Assembly (NCBI GenBank): GCA_963743285.1
Contig: CAVUPF010000012.1
Coordinates: forward strand, 117,827-181,826
Reading direction: 5' to 3'
Length of the DNA: 64,000 nt
From: CAVUPF01 sp963743285
Lineage (GTDB): Bacteria > Actinomycetota > Thermoleophilia > Solirubrobacterales > 70-9
Positions 35,599-45,100 of this stretch are shown one piece after another. The notes below the pieces were generated by a model that had not been told where the DNA came from, did not search any database, and was given only the letters and a program-made list of their open reading frames with translations. The position numbers and the translations under genes are program-made. Within the stretch, counting starts at the first letter, position 1. The number at the start of each line of letters is the position of its first letter.

Positions 35599-36159
35599 GC
35601 CCTACGAATGCCACATCCTTGCCTTCGCAACATATGCGTGGCGAGTTCGCAAGGTTGCGGCAATCCTTCTGACCTTGGGCAGGGCGGGCGTCGCTTCTTA
35701 GCAGCGCAACGAACAAACAGGTGGCCCTGGGCGCCGGAGTCCTGACTGGCGTCGGGCGCCTGCGTCCAGGAAGCCCGCAAAAAATGAACACCCCACAAAT
35801 CCATCGGCCTCACACAGAGAAGCCCCTCCCGCGGCCGCACCCGCGAGATCCTTGAGCGCCTCAAGAGCAACCGCATCGCAGCGCAAGGCTTCCCTCAAGC
35901 ATCGCGTCCGGCCGTGCTTGAGCAGATTGTCGCCGTCCAAGGTCCCTGGCGGACGGCGGCAAAAGGGGCATCCCGACTTTCCCTGGTCGGGAGGCGCCAA
36001 TGCAGTAACCGAAGCGGTCCTTGGTCTCGGAGGAGCACTCTCTGCCTCCGTGTCCGACCGCAAAGGCGCAGTGGCCCTCGGGCGCCAATGGGGCCGTCCC
36101 AGCCTCGGCGCCCGGGGCCTCTGCATTTCGGCTGCCCGCGCTGCGGCGCCGGCCCGGCC
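35599..36159. other. 561-bp stretch with one doubtful minus-strand ORF
   Basis: No confident gene. The complement of about 35770-36008 reads as a possible small protein with CPFC, then LKHGRTRC about 14 residues later, a Cys/His spacing that could bind zinc. There is no good start or ribosome site, so it is not called. Confidence 0.3.
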
Positions 36160-36858
36160 ATGACCCTCCCCGATTGCCTGCGTGCTGGGCCGGTCGGTCG
36201 CCGGATGCTCCCTTTCGAGGTGGTGCAGGCACAGCGCCGGGGGCGAGTCCTCGCAGCTGTCACCGACATCTTTGCGACCCGCGGCTATCGGACCACGACG
36301 ATCGATGACCTCGCCGTCGCCTCCCACATCGGCGTCGGTAGCTTCTACACCCTCTTCGAGGGCAAGGAGGACTGCTTCCTGCTCGCATACGACCGCGTCA
36401 TCGACGCAGCCTCCGAGCGGATCGCCGCCGCGCTCCCCGCCGCGGATGTCTCCTGGCTAGAGCGGACCCGTGCCGCCTTGGAGGCGCTATTGGGCTGGAT
36501 CGCCGCCGAGCCGCTTGCGGCCCGGATCGTCCTGATCGAGGCCCAGGCGGCGGGCCTTGCGTCGCTCGCCCGCTATCAGGCGACGGTGGAGCGCCTCTCC
36601 TCACTTCTCCGCGCGGGACGCGCGCACAGCTCAGCGGGCGGCGAGCTGCCGGCGAGCTTCGAGTACGCGACCGTCGCCGGCCTCGCCTGGCTCCTGCGCG
36701 AGCGCCTCGTGGACGGTGAGAAAAACGGGGTGAAGGTTCTGCTGCCCGACCTGGTCGAGTTCGTCCTGACGCCCTATATCGAGTTCGAGGAAGCGACCCG
36801 GGTAGCGCGCTTCGATTTGGTGACCGCGAACGGCCCCGCCCTGGTTCACCAGCCGTGA
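36160..36858 (+). CDS. TetR/AcrR regulator
   Basis: This 232-aa repressor starts at ATG 36160 (MTLPDCLRAGPVGRRMLPFE). The open frame extends upstream through sequence with no features. The basic pre-helix segment VVQAQRRGRVLAAV and the HTH (TTTIDDLAVASHIGVGSFYT then LFEGKEDCFLLAY) are nearly the same as in the TetR gene at 38836. The effector domain has LGWIAAEPLAARIVLIEAQA and ends VEFVLTPYIEFEE. No SnoaL-, transporter- or enzyme-type gene is next to it, so the target is unknown. No TATCCT element is seen upstream. Confidence 0.88.
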   Translation: MTLPDCLRAGPVGRRMLPFEVVQAQRRGRVLAAVTDIFATRGYRTTTIDDLAVASHIGVGSFYTLFEGKEDCFLLAYDRVIDAASERIAAALPAADVSWLERTRAALEALLGWIAAEPLAARIVLIEAQAAGLASLARYQATVERLSSLLRAGRAHSSAGGELPASFEYATVAGLAWLLRERLVDGEKNGVKVLLPDLVEFVLTPYIEFEEATRVARFDLVTANGPALVHQP

Positions 36859-37919
36859 GCTCCGCCGCCCCCAACGGAGCCTCGTCCGTCGCGGCCTTCG
36901 ACCACGGCGCTGAGCGTCTACTTGAGACGATCACCGCCACCTGCGACCCTCGCGGCGGCTTCGCCGCCCAGGTTGAGACTGCCCTTCGCGCCATCAACGT
37001 CAAAGGCGCCAGCAGCTCGGCCCACGCCTCTCCTTCGGCTTTTGCCACGGTCTTCGGTGGAGACGCGTCCGGAGAAGGCAACCCTCACGGCGATCCCTCC
37101 CGTTGCGGGTCTGCACCGCCTGGCCCGCCGAGCTTCGCCGCCAGCTCGCTGGGGCGGGTGCCAAGGCCCGCTTCCAGCAGGTCGTGATCGAGCGATGCCA
37201 GCGTCGCTCCGCGGCTCTCCGCCACCGCGGCATAGGCGGCGTCATAGACGGTCAGCTCGTGGCGGGCGGCGAGATCGGTCGCGAGCCGAAACTCCTCGGG
37301 GTCGGGCCGCACCGCGGGGCAGAGCACGGCGAGCGCATCTAGCACCGCTGCCACCTGCTCGGCGCTGGCCGCGGCCGGCCGTATTTGAAAAGCTCCTTGA
37401 GCGGCCCGGACCTCAGGCAACTGCGGTTGCGGTATGCGGCCCTGGCACCCGGGCTGGGAACCTCGAAGGCGTCCAGTCTTCTTGGAAACCTTCACATTGA
37501 TATTTGTAGACGGAATCCTCTAGAATCGTTCACGCCTGCAGCGGTGGTCCCGCCACCAGCAGGTATTTCCAACTCAAACGGCAGCCGTCCCAGCTGCCGG
37601 GGCGCCGCTCCTCCCCTGAGAGCGGCGAGGCAGGCACAAGCGGTCACGGACGTCGAGTTCTCTCCCGGCGCCCGGCTCTTGTGCTGCTTTCGGCCGCTAC
37701 TTTCGGCGCCACCTTGGCCACCGGCTCGCTCCATCCCGCGAGCCGCGCCCAACTATCGCATCCGATATCCAGGCAGGATCAGGGGAGCCGGCCCTGCCAC
37801 GACGGCTTGCCCTTCCCCCAACCGAGTGAGACCGAGACGCGTGTGCTCGCTGCACTCAAGCGCACAGCAGGTTTTGCTACCCGCCTCCATGCCAATTCGT
37901 TGGCAAGTCACACCCGCCG
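36859..37919. other. 1.06 kb with only a VapC remnant
   Basis: Apart from the PIN-domain remnant on the complement, no gene is convincing. ATATTTGTAGACG at 37500-37512 is repeated exactly at 41776-41788, upstream of block B. TAGAAT at 37521 could be a -10, but nothing plausible starts downstream. Confidence 0.4.
37085..37400 (-). pseudogene. VapC-type PIN domain toxin, 5'-truncated
   Basis: The complement reads ASAEQVAAVLDALAVLCPAV, then LATDLAARHELTVYDAAYAA and ATLASLDHDLLEAGLG. This is the C-terminal half of a PIN-domain ribonuclease with its two distal acidic sites (YDAAY and SLDHDLL). The N-terminal strand with the first catalytic Asp is absent, and no VapB-like antitoxin is adjacent. 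A broken toxin gene is the best reading. Confidence 0.6.
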
Positions 37920-38624
37920 TCAGGCTGCGCGCAGCAGGGTCAGCTCTTCACGCCCTGCTTCGTCGCCGAAATAGGCGGCGACTATCAGGTGGGCCAGCTC
38001 CGGCACCGCGGCAGTGAAGCGTTGTGGCTCATCTGCCGCCAGCGCTTCACCCACCGAGGACTCGATCGCGCCTATCATGAAGGCGGCAGTGATTGGAGGT
38101 GGAGAGTGGCGAGACCCGGTCTCGCGGCGTGCGCTGTCGAGCGCGTGAGCGAGGCGCTCGAACACTTCGTCGCGCTTGATGCCCGCCGGCCCGCCGGCGA
38201 CCAGAGCCTCTACCAAGAGCCCGCGAGCGAGATCCGGGTGCCGGCTGGCGAAGCGCGACAGCTCGCGCAGCGCCGCCCGCAGCCCCTCTCTCCAGCTCGG
38301 CTCGACCGCCGCCGTGCCCAACAGAGCCGCGCAGAGCCGCTCGATTCCGGCCTCATAGGCTGCCGCATAGCAGTCCGCCTTACTGGCGAAATGGCGATAG
38401 AACTGGCTTCGGTAGGCCCCGGAGAGCTCCAGCACCTCGGCCACCGTGATATTTCGGTATCCGCGTCGCCCGCAGGCGACCAGCACAGCCTCTTCGATCT
38501 GGCGCCGAGCCCCCGCCTCCCTCTCAACCTGAGTCCCCCGCAGCCGCGCCAGCGCACGCCGTGGCGTCACGATCTCCTGCGCGCCATTGCCGTCGCCTCT
38601 TACCTCGAATTCGTTCTCTTGCAT
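37920..38624 (-). CDS. TetR/AcrR regulator
   Basis: This 234-aa repressor starts at the complement ATG 38622-38624 with AGGGA just upstream. Helix 1 is REAGARRQIEEAVLVACGRR. The HTH is ITVAEVLELSGAYRSQFYRH followed by FASKADCYAAAYEAG. The effector domain contains WREGLRAALRELSRFASRHP and a C-terminal LIVAAYFGDEAGREEL. It is divergent from the TetR gene at 38836 across 211 bp. It belongs to a different branch than the neighbouring plus-strand TetRs, judging from the long N-terminal arm before helix 1. Confidence 0.87.
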   Translation of the reverse strand: MQENEFEVRGDGNGAQEIVTPRRALARLRGTQVEREAGARRQIEEAVLVACGRRGYRNITVAEVLELSGAYRSQFYRHFASKADCYAAAYEAGIERLCAALLGTAAVEPSWREGLRAALRELSRFASRHPDLARGLLVEALVAGGPAGIKRDEVFERLAHALDSARRETGSRHSPPPITAAFMIGAIESSVGEALAADEPQRFTAAVPELAHLIVAAYFGDEAGREELTLLRAA

Positions 38625-38672
38625 CGATCCCTGTCAGCGCTCGGGCAGTTCCTATCTCCGCACCCGACTCGC

Positions 38673-38691
38673 CTAGCAATGAAAACGCTAG
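38673..38691. promoter_or_regulatory. Possible operator between divergent TetR genes
   Basis: CTAGC (38673-38677) and GCTAG (38687-38691) are inverted around a 9-bp AT-rich spacer. This is the only AT-rich dyad in the 211-bp divergent region and lies 49 bp upstream of the minus-strand TetR start. Confidence 0.4.
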
Positions 38692-38823
38692 CATCTTTAA
38701 ATAGAGACGCTGACCTCACGCCAATCCTCAAGCCGATCGGTGTCCGTCTCCTGCGCCGCACCCCAGGGCCCCTTGAACAGCGCCTCGAAGCCGTCTTCCC
38801 CTCTTGCCATGGCGCGCTGGCGC

Positions 38824-38829
38824 TATCCT
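38824..38829 (+). promoter_or_regulatory. TATCCT -10 of a leaderless TetR gene
   Basis: TATCCT ends 6 nt before the ATG at 38836. The spacing is the same as at 30063 and 40985 and implies transcription starting at or very near the start codon. Confidence 0.5.
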
Positions 38830-38835
38830 CGAGCG

Positions 38836-39519
38836 ATGGCGAACCTCCCAGATTCCCTCTCCCCACGTCCGGTTGGGCGGCAGCGGATTCCCCGCGAGGT
38901 GATGGACGAACACCAGCGCGAGCGCATCATCGATGCCGCGATCGGGGTCTTCGCCAAGCGCGGCTACAAGGGGACCACGATCGACCATATAGTCGCCGCC
39001 TCCCACGTCGGCGTCGGCAGCTTCTACGCGCTCTTCGAGGGCAAGGAGGATTGCTTTCTCCGCAGCTACGACCGCATCGTCTCGACCGCCTCCGAACAGA
39101 TCGCCGCCGCCGCGCCCGCCGCCGCGCCTTGGCCCGAGCGGGTTTGCGCAGGCCTCCGCTCCTTGCTCGAGTTGATCGCTGCAGAACCCCTGAGCGCCCG
39201 CATCGCCTTGGTCGAGGTGCAGACGGCCGGACCGCCCGCACTCACCCGCTACCAGGTGACACTCGACGATGCCATCGCCACGATTCGCGACGGGCGCGAG
39301 CTCTTTCCCCGCGCCGACGAGCTGCCTCCCACCCTGGAGGAGGCGGCGGTGAGCGGAGTCGCTTGGCTGCTTCACCAGCAGCTGGTCATGGGGGAGGTCA
39401 AGGGCATCGGGCAGCTTTTCCCCGACCTGGTCGCGATCCTGCTCGAGCCCTACGTCGGCAAGGCCGGCACCGAGCGCCTGATCGCCGCCTCGCTCGCTGC
39501 TCGCTCCACCACCGCCTGA
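38836..39519 (+). CDS. TetR/AcrR regulator
   Basis: This 227-aa repressor starts at ATG 38836, immediately after a TATCCT promoter element. The N-terminal arm reads PVGRQRIPREVMDEHQRERI, the local subfamily signature. The HTH is GTTIDHIVAASHVGVGSFYA followed by LFEGKEDCFLRSY. The effector domain (LELIAAEPLSARIALVEVQT; LVAILLEPYVGKAG) closely matches the protein at 36160, so these two are recent paralogues. It heads a run of four plus-strand TetR genes. Confidence 0.9.
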   Translation: MANLPDSLSPRPVGRQRIPREVMDEHQRERIIDAAIGVFAKRGYKGTTIDHIVAASHVGVGSFYALFEGKEDCFLRSYDRIVSTASEQIAAAAPAAAPWPERVCAGLRSLLELIAAEPLSARIALVEVQTAGPPALTRYQVTLDDAIATIRDGRELFPRADELPPTLEEAAVSGVAWLLHQQLVMGEVKGIGQLFPDLVAILLEPYVGKAGTERLIAASLAARSTTA

Positions 39520-39599
39520 CCTGCTCCGCACGCCGGAGCGATCATCGCCTTCGATCACGACCCCAAAGCCGAAGCCGCTCAGTCCTCCACATCTGAACC

Positions 39600-40259
39600 A
39601 TGCTTCTCGGCGCCCGATTTCGCCCTCAAGCCGGCCTTGCATCTCCCGAGTGCGAGCGCCTCGCCGCCGCGGCCGTCGACCTCGTCCTCGAGCGCGGCTT
39701 TGAGGCCACCACCGTCGACCCGCTGATCGAGCGCGCCGGAGTCCACCGCGCCGACTTCGAGCGCCACTTCGGCGACAAGGAGGACTGCGTGCTCGCCGTC
39801 ATCGACTCCGAAACAGAGCGTTTTATCGAGGCAGTCTTCTCGGCCTATGAGCAGCACGCCCGCTGGCGCGAGGGCATGCGCGCCGCGGCCTACGCGGCGG
39901 CCCGGATCGTCCGCGACAACCTGCGCTACATCCGCTTCTCGACCGTGATGATGAACGACGCCACCGACCTCGCCCGCACACACCGCGACATGTCATTCCA
40001 GCTATTCGCCAAGATCGTCGACGCGGGCCGCTCCGAGCTCGACGACCCCGACTCGGTCTCCCCCGAGACCGCGCTCACCGTGATCGGCTCGATCGTCGGG
40101 CTCATCTTCCGCGAAGTCGAGCGCGGCCGCAGCGCCGCCGCTGCCGAGAGCTTCGTCCCCGACCTCATGTACCTCGCGGTGCGACCCTATCTCGGTCACA
40201 CTGAGGCTTTGAAGGAGCTGGAGATCCCGCCGCCGCCCCGGACGCCCCCGCATGGTTGA
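39600..40259 (+). CDS. TetR/AcrR regulator
   Basis: This 219-aa repressor starts at ATG 39600. The HTH is ATTVDPLIERAGVHRADFER followed by HFGDKEDCVLAVI. The effector domain has YAAARIVRDNLRYIRFSTVM and the DDPDSVSPETA segment, and ends LMYLAVRPYLGHTEALKELE with a proline-rich tail. These features are shared with 1372 and 40252. Its stop overlaps the probable start of the next TetR gene, so the two are likely co-translated. Confidence 0.9.
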   Translation: MLLGARFRPQAGLASPECERLAAAAVDLVLERGFEATTVDPLIERAGVHRADFERHFGDKEDCVLAVIDSETERFIEAVFSAYEQHARWREGMRAAAYAAARIVRDNLRYIRFSTVMMNDATDLARTHRDMSFQLFAKIVDAGRSELDDPDSVSPETALTVIGSIVGLIFREVERGRSAAAAESFVPDLMYLAVRPYLGHTEALKELEIPPPPRTPPHG

Positions 40260-40910
40260 GTCAGAAGCCACTCGGAGCTCGCGGTCGGCGGCATCCCCCG
40301 CGAGCGGATCGCCACCGCGATGCTCGACCTCGTCCTCGAGCGCGGCTATGAGGCCACCACCCTGGAGGCGTTGTGTCAGCGCGCCGAGGTCTCACCAACC
40401 GGCTTCGAAGCGCACTTCGCTGACCTCCAAGACTGTCTGATTGCCGTCTACGTCGACAACAATGAGCTCTTTGACCAGCGCGTCCAGGCCGCCTACGCCG
40501 CCCAGGCGGGCTGGCGCGACTCCCTCAGAGCCGCCGCCTACGCCGCCGCCGACTTCCTCAGCGAACGCCCCCGCGAGGTGCGCTTCAACGTGATCGCCGT
40601 CCTCGGTGCCGGCGAGATGGTCACCGCCCGCCGCGACGCCTACCTGCGCCAGCTCGTCGACCTCGTCGACGCCGGCCGCTTCGAGCTCGACGATCCCGAC
40701 TCGCTCGGGCGAGGCGCCGCAGAAAGCGCGATCGGCTCGATCTTCGAACGGATGCTGCGCGACGTCCATCGCGGCGGAGACGTCACCGACGCCCGCGCCG
40801 TCGTCCCCGAGTTGATGTACATCGCCGTGCGCCCCTACCTTGGCCACGAGATAGCCCGCGAGGAGCTCAGCATCCCACCTCCGCCCAGGCCTTCACCAGA
40901 GCAAGCCTGA
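40252..40910 (+). pseudogene. TetR/AcrR regulator, frameshift near the N-terminus
   Basis: The main frame runs 40320-40910 from MLDLVLERGYEATTLEALCQ, but helix 1 continues upstream (IPRERIATA) with no start codon in phase. An ATG at 40252 overlapping the stop of the previous gene (ATGGTTGA) opens a second frame. A C5 run at 40295-40299 would need to be C6 to join them as SAASPRERIATAMLDLV. The protein would then have about 219 residues, the same length as its upstream paralogue. The effector domain (LDDPDSLGRGAAESA, LMYIAVRPYLGHE) is intact. If the C5 run is correct, translation from 40320 would lack part of helix 1. Confidence 0.8.
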
Positions 40911-40972
40911 TCCATCGAAAACAAACTCGCACTCAAATAGAACGCGTAGTGCATTTTCATCCTTCCCGCCGA

Positions 40973-40978
40973 TATCTT
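40973..40978 (+). promoter_or_regulatory. TATCTT -10 of a leaderless TetR gene
   Basis: TATCTT ends 6 nt before the GTG at 40985, the same geometry as at 30063 and 38836. No ribosome site fits between. Confidence 0.45.
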
Positions 40979-40984
40979 CCGCCG

Positions 40985-41662
40985 GTGGCAAAGCCCGAGC
41001 CCCCGCCCGAGGATCTTCCGCCGGGCCTCTCCCGCCTGCCCCCTGGCCGCCACGGCCTGCCGCGTGAGTTCGTCGCCAAAAACCAGCGTGACCGCCTAAC
41101 CGCCGGCATCATCGCAGCGGTCGCCGAGCATGGCTACCACGACGCGACGATCACCCAGATCGCGGCCGCTGCCGGCGTCTCCCGACGCACCTTCTACACC
41201 TACTTTTCCTCCAAGGAGGAGTGCTTCTTCGCCACCTACGACGTCATCGGCGCTCATCTTTCCGAGGCGGCCCTGAAAGCCGCCGCGCCCTTTGAGCGCT
41301 GGCCCGAGCAGGTCCGCGCCCAGCTCGCCGCGGCGCTCGAGTTCTTCGCCGCCAACCCCGACCTCGTACGCTTCTTCTTGATAGCGCCGCCCCGCGCCGG
41401 CGAGCAGATCTCCGGTCGCTACGGCGTCGCCGCGAGCCGCGTCATCGCCGAGCTTACCCACGGCATGCCGTCCGACGTTCGCGAGCCGACCGCGGCCGTC
41501 CAGAGCGCGCTCGGTGGCGGCATTGCGGCGCTGATCGTCCGCAAGGTGCAGGCGGGGGAGGGGGAGCGGCTGGGTGAGCTCCTGCCCGACTTGGTCGAGC
41601 TATTCCTGACGCCCTACCTGGGCCGCGAAGCCGCGTTGCGCCTGGCGCACGACGCCATCTAG
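40985..41662 (+). CDS. TetR/AcrR regulator
   Basis: This 225-aa repressor starts at GTG 40985 (VAKPEPPPEDLPPGLSRLPP). The signature GRHGLPREFVAKNQRDRL precedes helix 1. The HTH is DATITQIAAAAGVSRRTFYT followed by YFSSKEECFFATY. The effector domain contains WPEQVRAQLAAALEFFAANP and ends LVELFLTPYLGREAALRLA. It is the last gene before block B and reads toward it, so block B genes are possible targets. This is position-based inference only. Confidence 0.9.
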   Translation: MAKPEPPPEDLPPGLSRLPPGRHGLPREFVAKNQRDRLTAGIIAAVAEHGYHDATITQIAAAAGVSRRTFYTYFSSKEECFFATYDVIGAHLSEAALKAAAPFERWPEQVRAQLAAALEFFAANPDLVRFFLIAPPRAGEQISGRYGVAASRVIAELTHGMPSDVREPTAAVQSALGGGIAALIVRKVQAGEGERLGELLPDLVELFLTPYLGREAALRLAHDAI

Positions 41663-42134
41663 CAGCGACTCGTCCTCAACTTTGCCGGCCCATTGCGGCG
41701 TGCCGCCGCCTTTTCGAACCTTGACGGAAGTCGCTTGCACGCTCGCGCGGCGTCCATAAAAAGTCCGTACTTTGAATATTTGTAGACGCAGCCCTCGAAA
41801 TCAGCTATAGTGGCCCGGCTCGCCAGGGAGGTGAGCGGGGTTAGCACCGAAACGGCCTCAAAAACCGGGCGACCGAGAGTTCTCGGGCAGCATCAGGGCC
41901 GCACGGCTAGGGAGAGTTATCGAGTGATCAGGGAGAGTTATCGAGGGATCGCATCGGGCTTGGAAACCGGCTCGCCTTGCCAGCGGATTCGCCGCGCCGC
42001 AATGGCGACCAGGGCCGAACGGTGCCCGTCGCTCTCCTTGGCAAACGGCGCTTCCTCGATGTCCTTGCCGGCTTCGTTGCCCGTCGTGCGCCCTCTCAGT
42101 GCGTTGGGGCCGCCTGAAGACGCTGCACCGCGCG
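41663..42134. other. 472-bp upstream region of block B
   Basis: No gene is visible. A candidate promoter has TAGACG (41783-41788) and TATAGT (41806-41811) with a 17-bp spacer. The -35 lies inside the 13-mer ATATTTGTAGACG that is also found at 37500. The 320 nt from there to the B1 start would be a long leader. Two copies of GGGAGAGTTATCGAG lie at about 41910-41945. Confidence 0.45.
41783..41811 (+). promoter_or_regulatory. Candidate block B promoter
   Basis: TAGACG and TATAGT match 4 of 6 and 5 of 6 bases of the -35 and -10 consensus with optimal 17-bp spacing in otherwise GC-rich DNA. It points into block B. Confidence 0.45.
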
Positions 42135-45100
42135 ATGTCCGCCACCGCCAGGGCGGTTCTCGGTTGCCTCGTGGCAGGGCTGCTCCTCGTCCTTGCTCCC
42201 TCTGCCTACGCCGATATCACCCACTTCCGTGAACCCCAGGCATCCTTCCCTTTTGAAAATCCCCATTCTCCCGATGGCCTCGCAATCGACCAGGCCAAAC
42301 AGTTCGTCTACCTCGCCACCCAAAGTAACGAAGGCTATGAAGGCACGATCCTTAAGTACGACGCCTCCGGCCATCCCGCGAACTTCTCTGCTCTCTCCTC
42401 CCCGACGCTTCCGTCACAACGGTACCTCAGCGGGCTCGCCGTCGACAGCTCCGGCGACATCTACGTAGTAAGCGGCGGAATCCCTGGCGTCGTCTACAAA
42501 TACCTTCCTGAAGGCAAACCGGATCCCATAACCCCGGAAATCGGAGCGGCCACCCTCAAGGTACCGCAGGGGATCGCGATAGGTCCCTCCGGCGACATCT
42601 ACGTCACTAACGGCAATTCAGGCCAGCAGGGGAACGGGGAAGGCAACCCCGAAATCGATGAGTTCAGCCCCACGGGCAAACTTGAAAACTCTTTTGGCGG
42701 CGTCACCTTCAGCGAACTCAACCCTCGCTATATAGCTATCGACTCCACCGGTGTCGTCTACGTTGCTGCCGGGAGCGGCGGTGGAAGCACCGGCCCGTTC
42801 GGCGGTTTTGTGCCCAAAGAAGGGGGGGTCTTTGCATTCGAAGCGAACGGCACCTGCCTTTATTCCTGCAACCCGATCGCCAAAGGCGACCCACTGTCGG
42901 TCGCGGTCGAACCTGGTACTAACCGTCTCTATGTGAATATGGAAGTTCGCCCCCACGGTGAAGAACCCCCTGGACCCGGGAAAGACATCATCACCGAGTA
43001 TGAATCCGCTGCACACGGCAACATCGAACTCGGCTCATTCACCTCAGCAGATCTCGAAGCAAATTCTCCGAATATGGCTATCGACGGCACTTCCGGGAAC
43101 GTCTACGTCGGTGACCTATATGGAGGCGAACGCGGAGAAGGCCACGTAGCCGTCTTCGGTCCCACCGTCATCGTTCCGACTCTCACCACTGCGCCGGCGT
43201 CGAGCGTTCAACAGACGTCGGTCACCCTCAATGGCACCGTCAACACCGCTGGCACCGCGCCTGATACTGCGCTCACCGTCTGCCACTTCGACTACGTCAC
43301 CGAAGCGGCCTTCAAAGAACACCATGGTTTCTCCGATTTGAGCTCCGGTGGTGAAGTGCCCTGTGTGCCACCCCGCCAGCTCGTTTCCCAACGATGGCTC
43401 CGCTCACGCGGTAAGCGCCAACGTCACGGGCCTTACCCCCGCTACGGCGTACCGCTTCCAGCTCGTCGCCGCAAACGAAAAGGACGAAGGCGAATTCGTC
43501 CGCATGAAGGAAGGCGAACCCTTTACCACTGCGGCACCGCCGGGCATTGACGTTCAGGGCTCGGAAAAACTCGAACCGGATGCGGCTGTCCTGCACGCAA
43601 AGATCAACCCCTTCGTCTTCGATACCAATGTCCACTTCGAATATATCACCGAAAAGGCCTTTAAGGAAAACCACGAAAGTTTCAACGGGGCTAATAGCGC
43701 CACCAGCACTGCGGTCAAAGACATCGGTACCGGGGTCGGCGATAAGTCCATTGAAGAAACTGTCTCAAGCCTTCAGCCCGAAACCACCTACCACTTCCGC
43801 GCCGTCGCGACGAATTCCGCCGGGACCGTCAACGGGCCCGATCAGACCTTCACCACCCTGACACCGGCCTTGGTCGACGTGCTGATGCCGACAGAAATAA
43901 AGTCCACCGAAGCCAGGTTGCAAGTTTACCTGAACCCGGAGGGGCAGGAAACGTCATACCACTTCGAATACGGCACCGATGAAACCTATGGGCACTCCAG
44001 CGCAAGCGCAAATGTGAGCTCGGGCAATGAACCGACGCTCGGCAGCGCCGTGATCTCCGGCCTGCAGCCCGAAACCACCTATCATTTCCGCACCGTCGCG
44101 GCCAACTCATTCGGCACGGTCCAGGGGCCCGACTCCACCTTCACCACCCCACCGGCGAGCTGCCCCAACGAAAAAGTCCGCACCGGCCTCTCGGCGAGGC
44201 TTCCCGACTGCCGCGCCTACGAGCAGGTAAGTCCGGTCGAAAAGGATGGTAATGGCGCGCAAACCACGGCGGTGAGCGCGAACGGCGACCGCGCCGTCGT
44301 CCAGCTCCTTGGCAACGGTCTTCCGGGCGCCCAGTCGGCCCCCGTCTTCGACACCTATCTCGCCGAACGGGGCTCCGACGGTTGGAGCACAGTCTCGGTG
44401 GATCAGCCCAGCGCGCACTGGCAAGTTTCCCGCGATCACCTGGGCGACCAACACGGAACTCAGCGAGTTCGCGGGCCAGATCGACCACACTAACAATCTC
44501 GCGGGCGAGGGAGGGATCGACAGCGGCGCGGCGACCATGCGCAATCTGGACGGCTCGATCGAAGAATTCCCGCTCGAAAGCGCCGACGGAAACAGATGGA
44601 AGCAATGGTGGGGCGCCAATCATCGTTGGCGCTAACGCCTGATCTCTCGATCTCTTATATTCGAGCGGTCAGCAGCTCCTACAGTCCGATCCGCAAGCAT
44701 CTGGTCCCACCCGCTACTACGATCTGGTTGGCCTGGGAAGCGCCTTCTCCGTCGCTGCAGCCTGGTCTCAGTTGACAGCAACGGCATCCCGCTCAGTGAA
44801 GCGCCTGGGGTGTGCAGCAACTGACTGAGCAACCTGGGCGAAGGGAACAGCCCCGATCTCGGCAGATGGCTCGAAGATCTTCTTCGAAGTCCATGGATGA
44901 CACTGAACGGAGGTGGATGCTACATATCGTTCCTTGCGCGTGTCAATGGCGCCTCCACCGTGCTCCTCAACGAGCCCACGCCCAACGACGAATGTACCAC
45001 CAATGCTTGTTTGCAAGCCCCCGGCGAGCCGGCCGGGGCGATTGCCGACTCGGCCAACGGTTCAAAGTTCTTCTTCGAGGACGGCCAACAGCTCACCAAC

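Noticed and set aside
35770..36008. Minus-strand Cys/His-rich small protein
   Set aside because: CPFC and LKHGRTRC look like zinc ligands, but there is no convincing start, ribosome site or partner gene. It is kept only as a remark.
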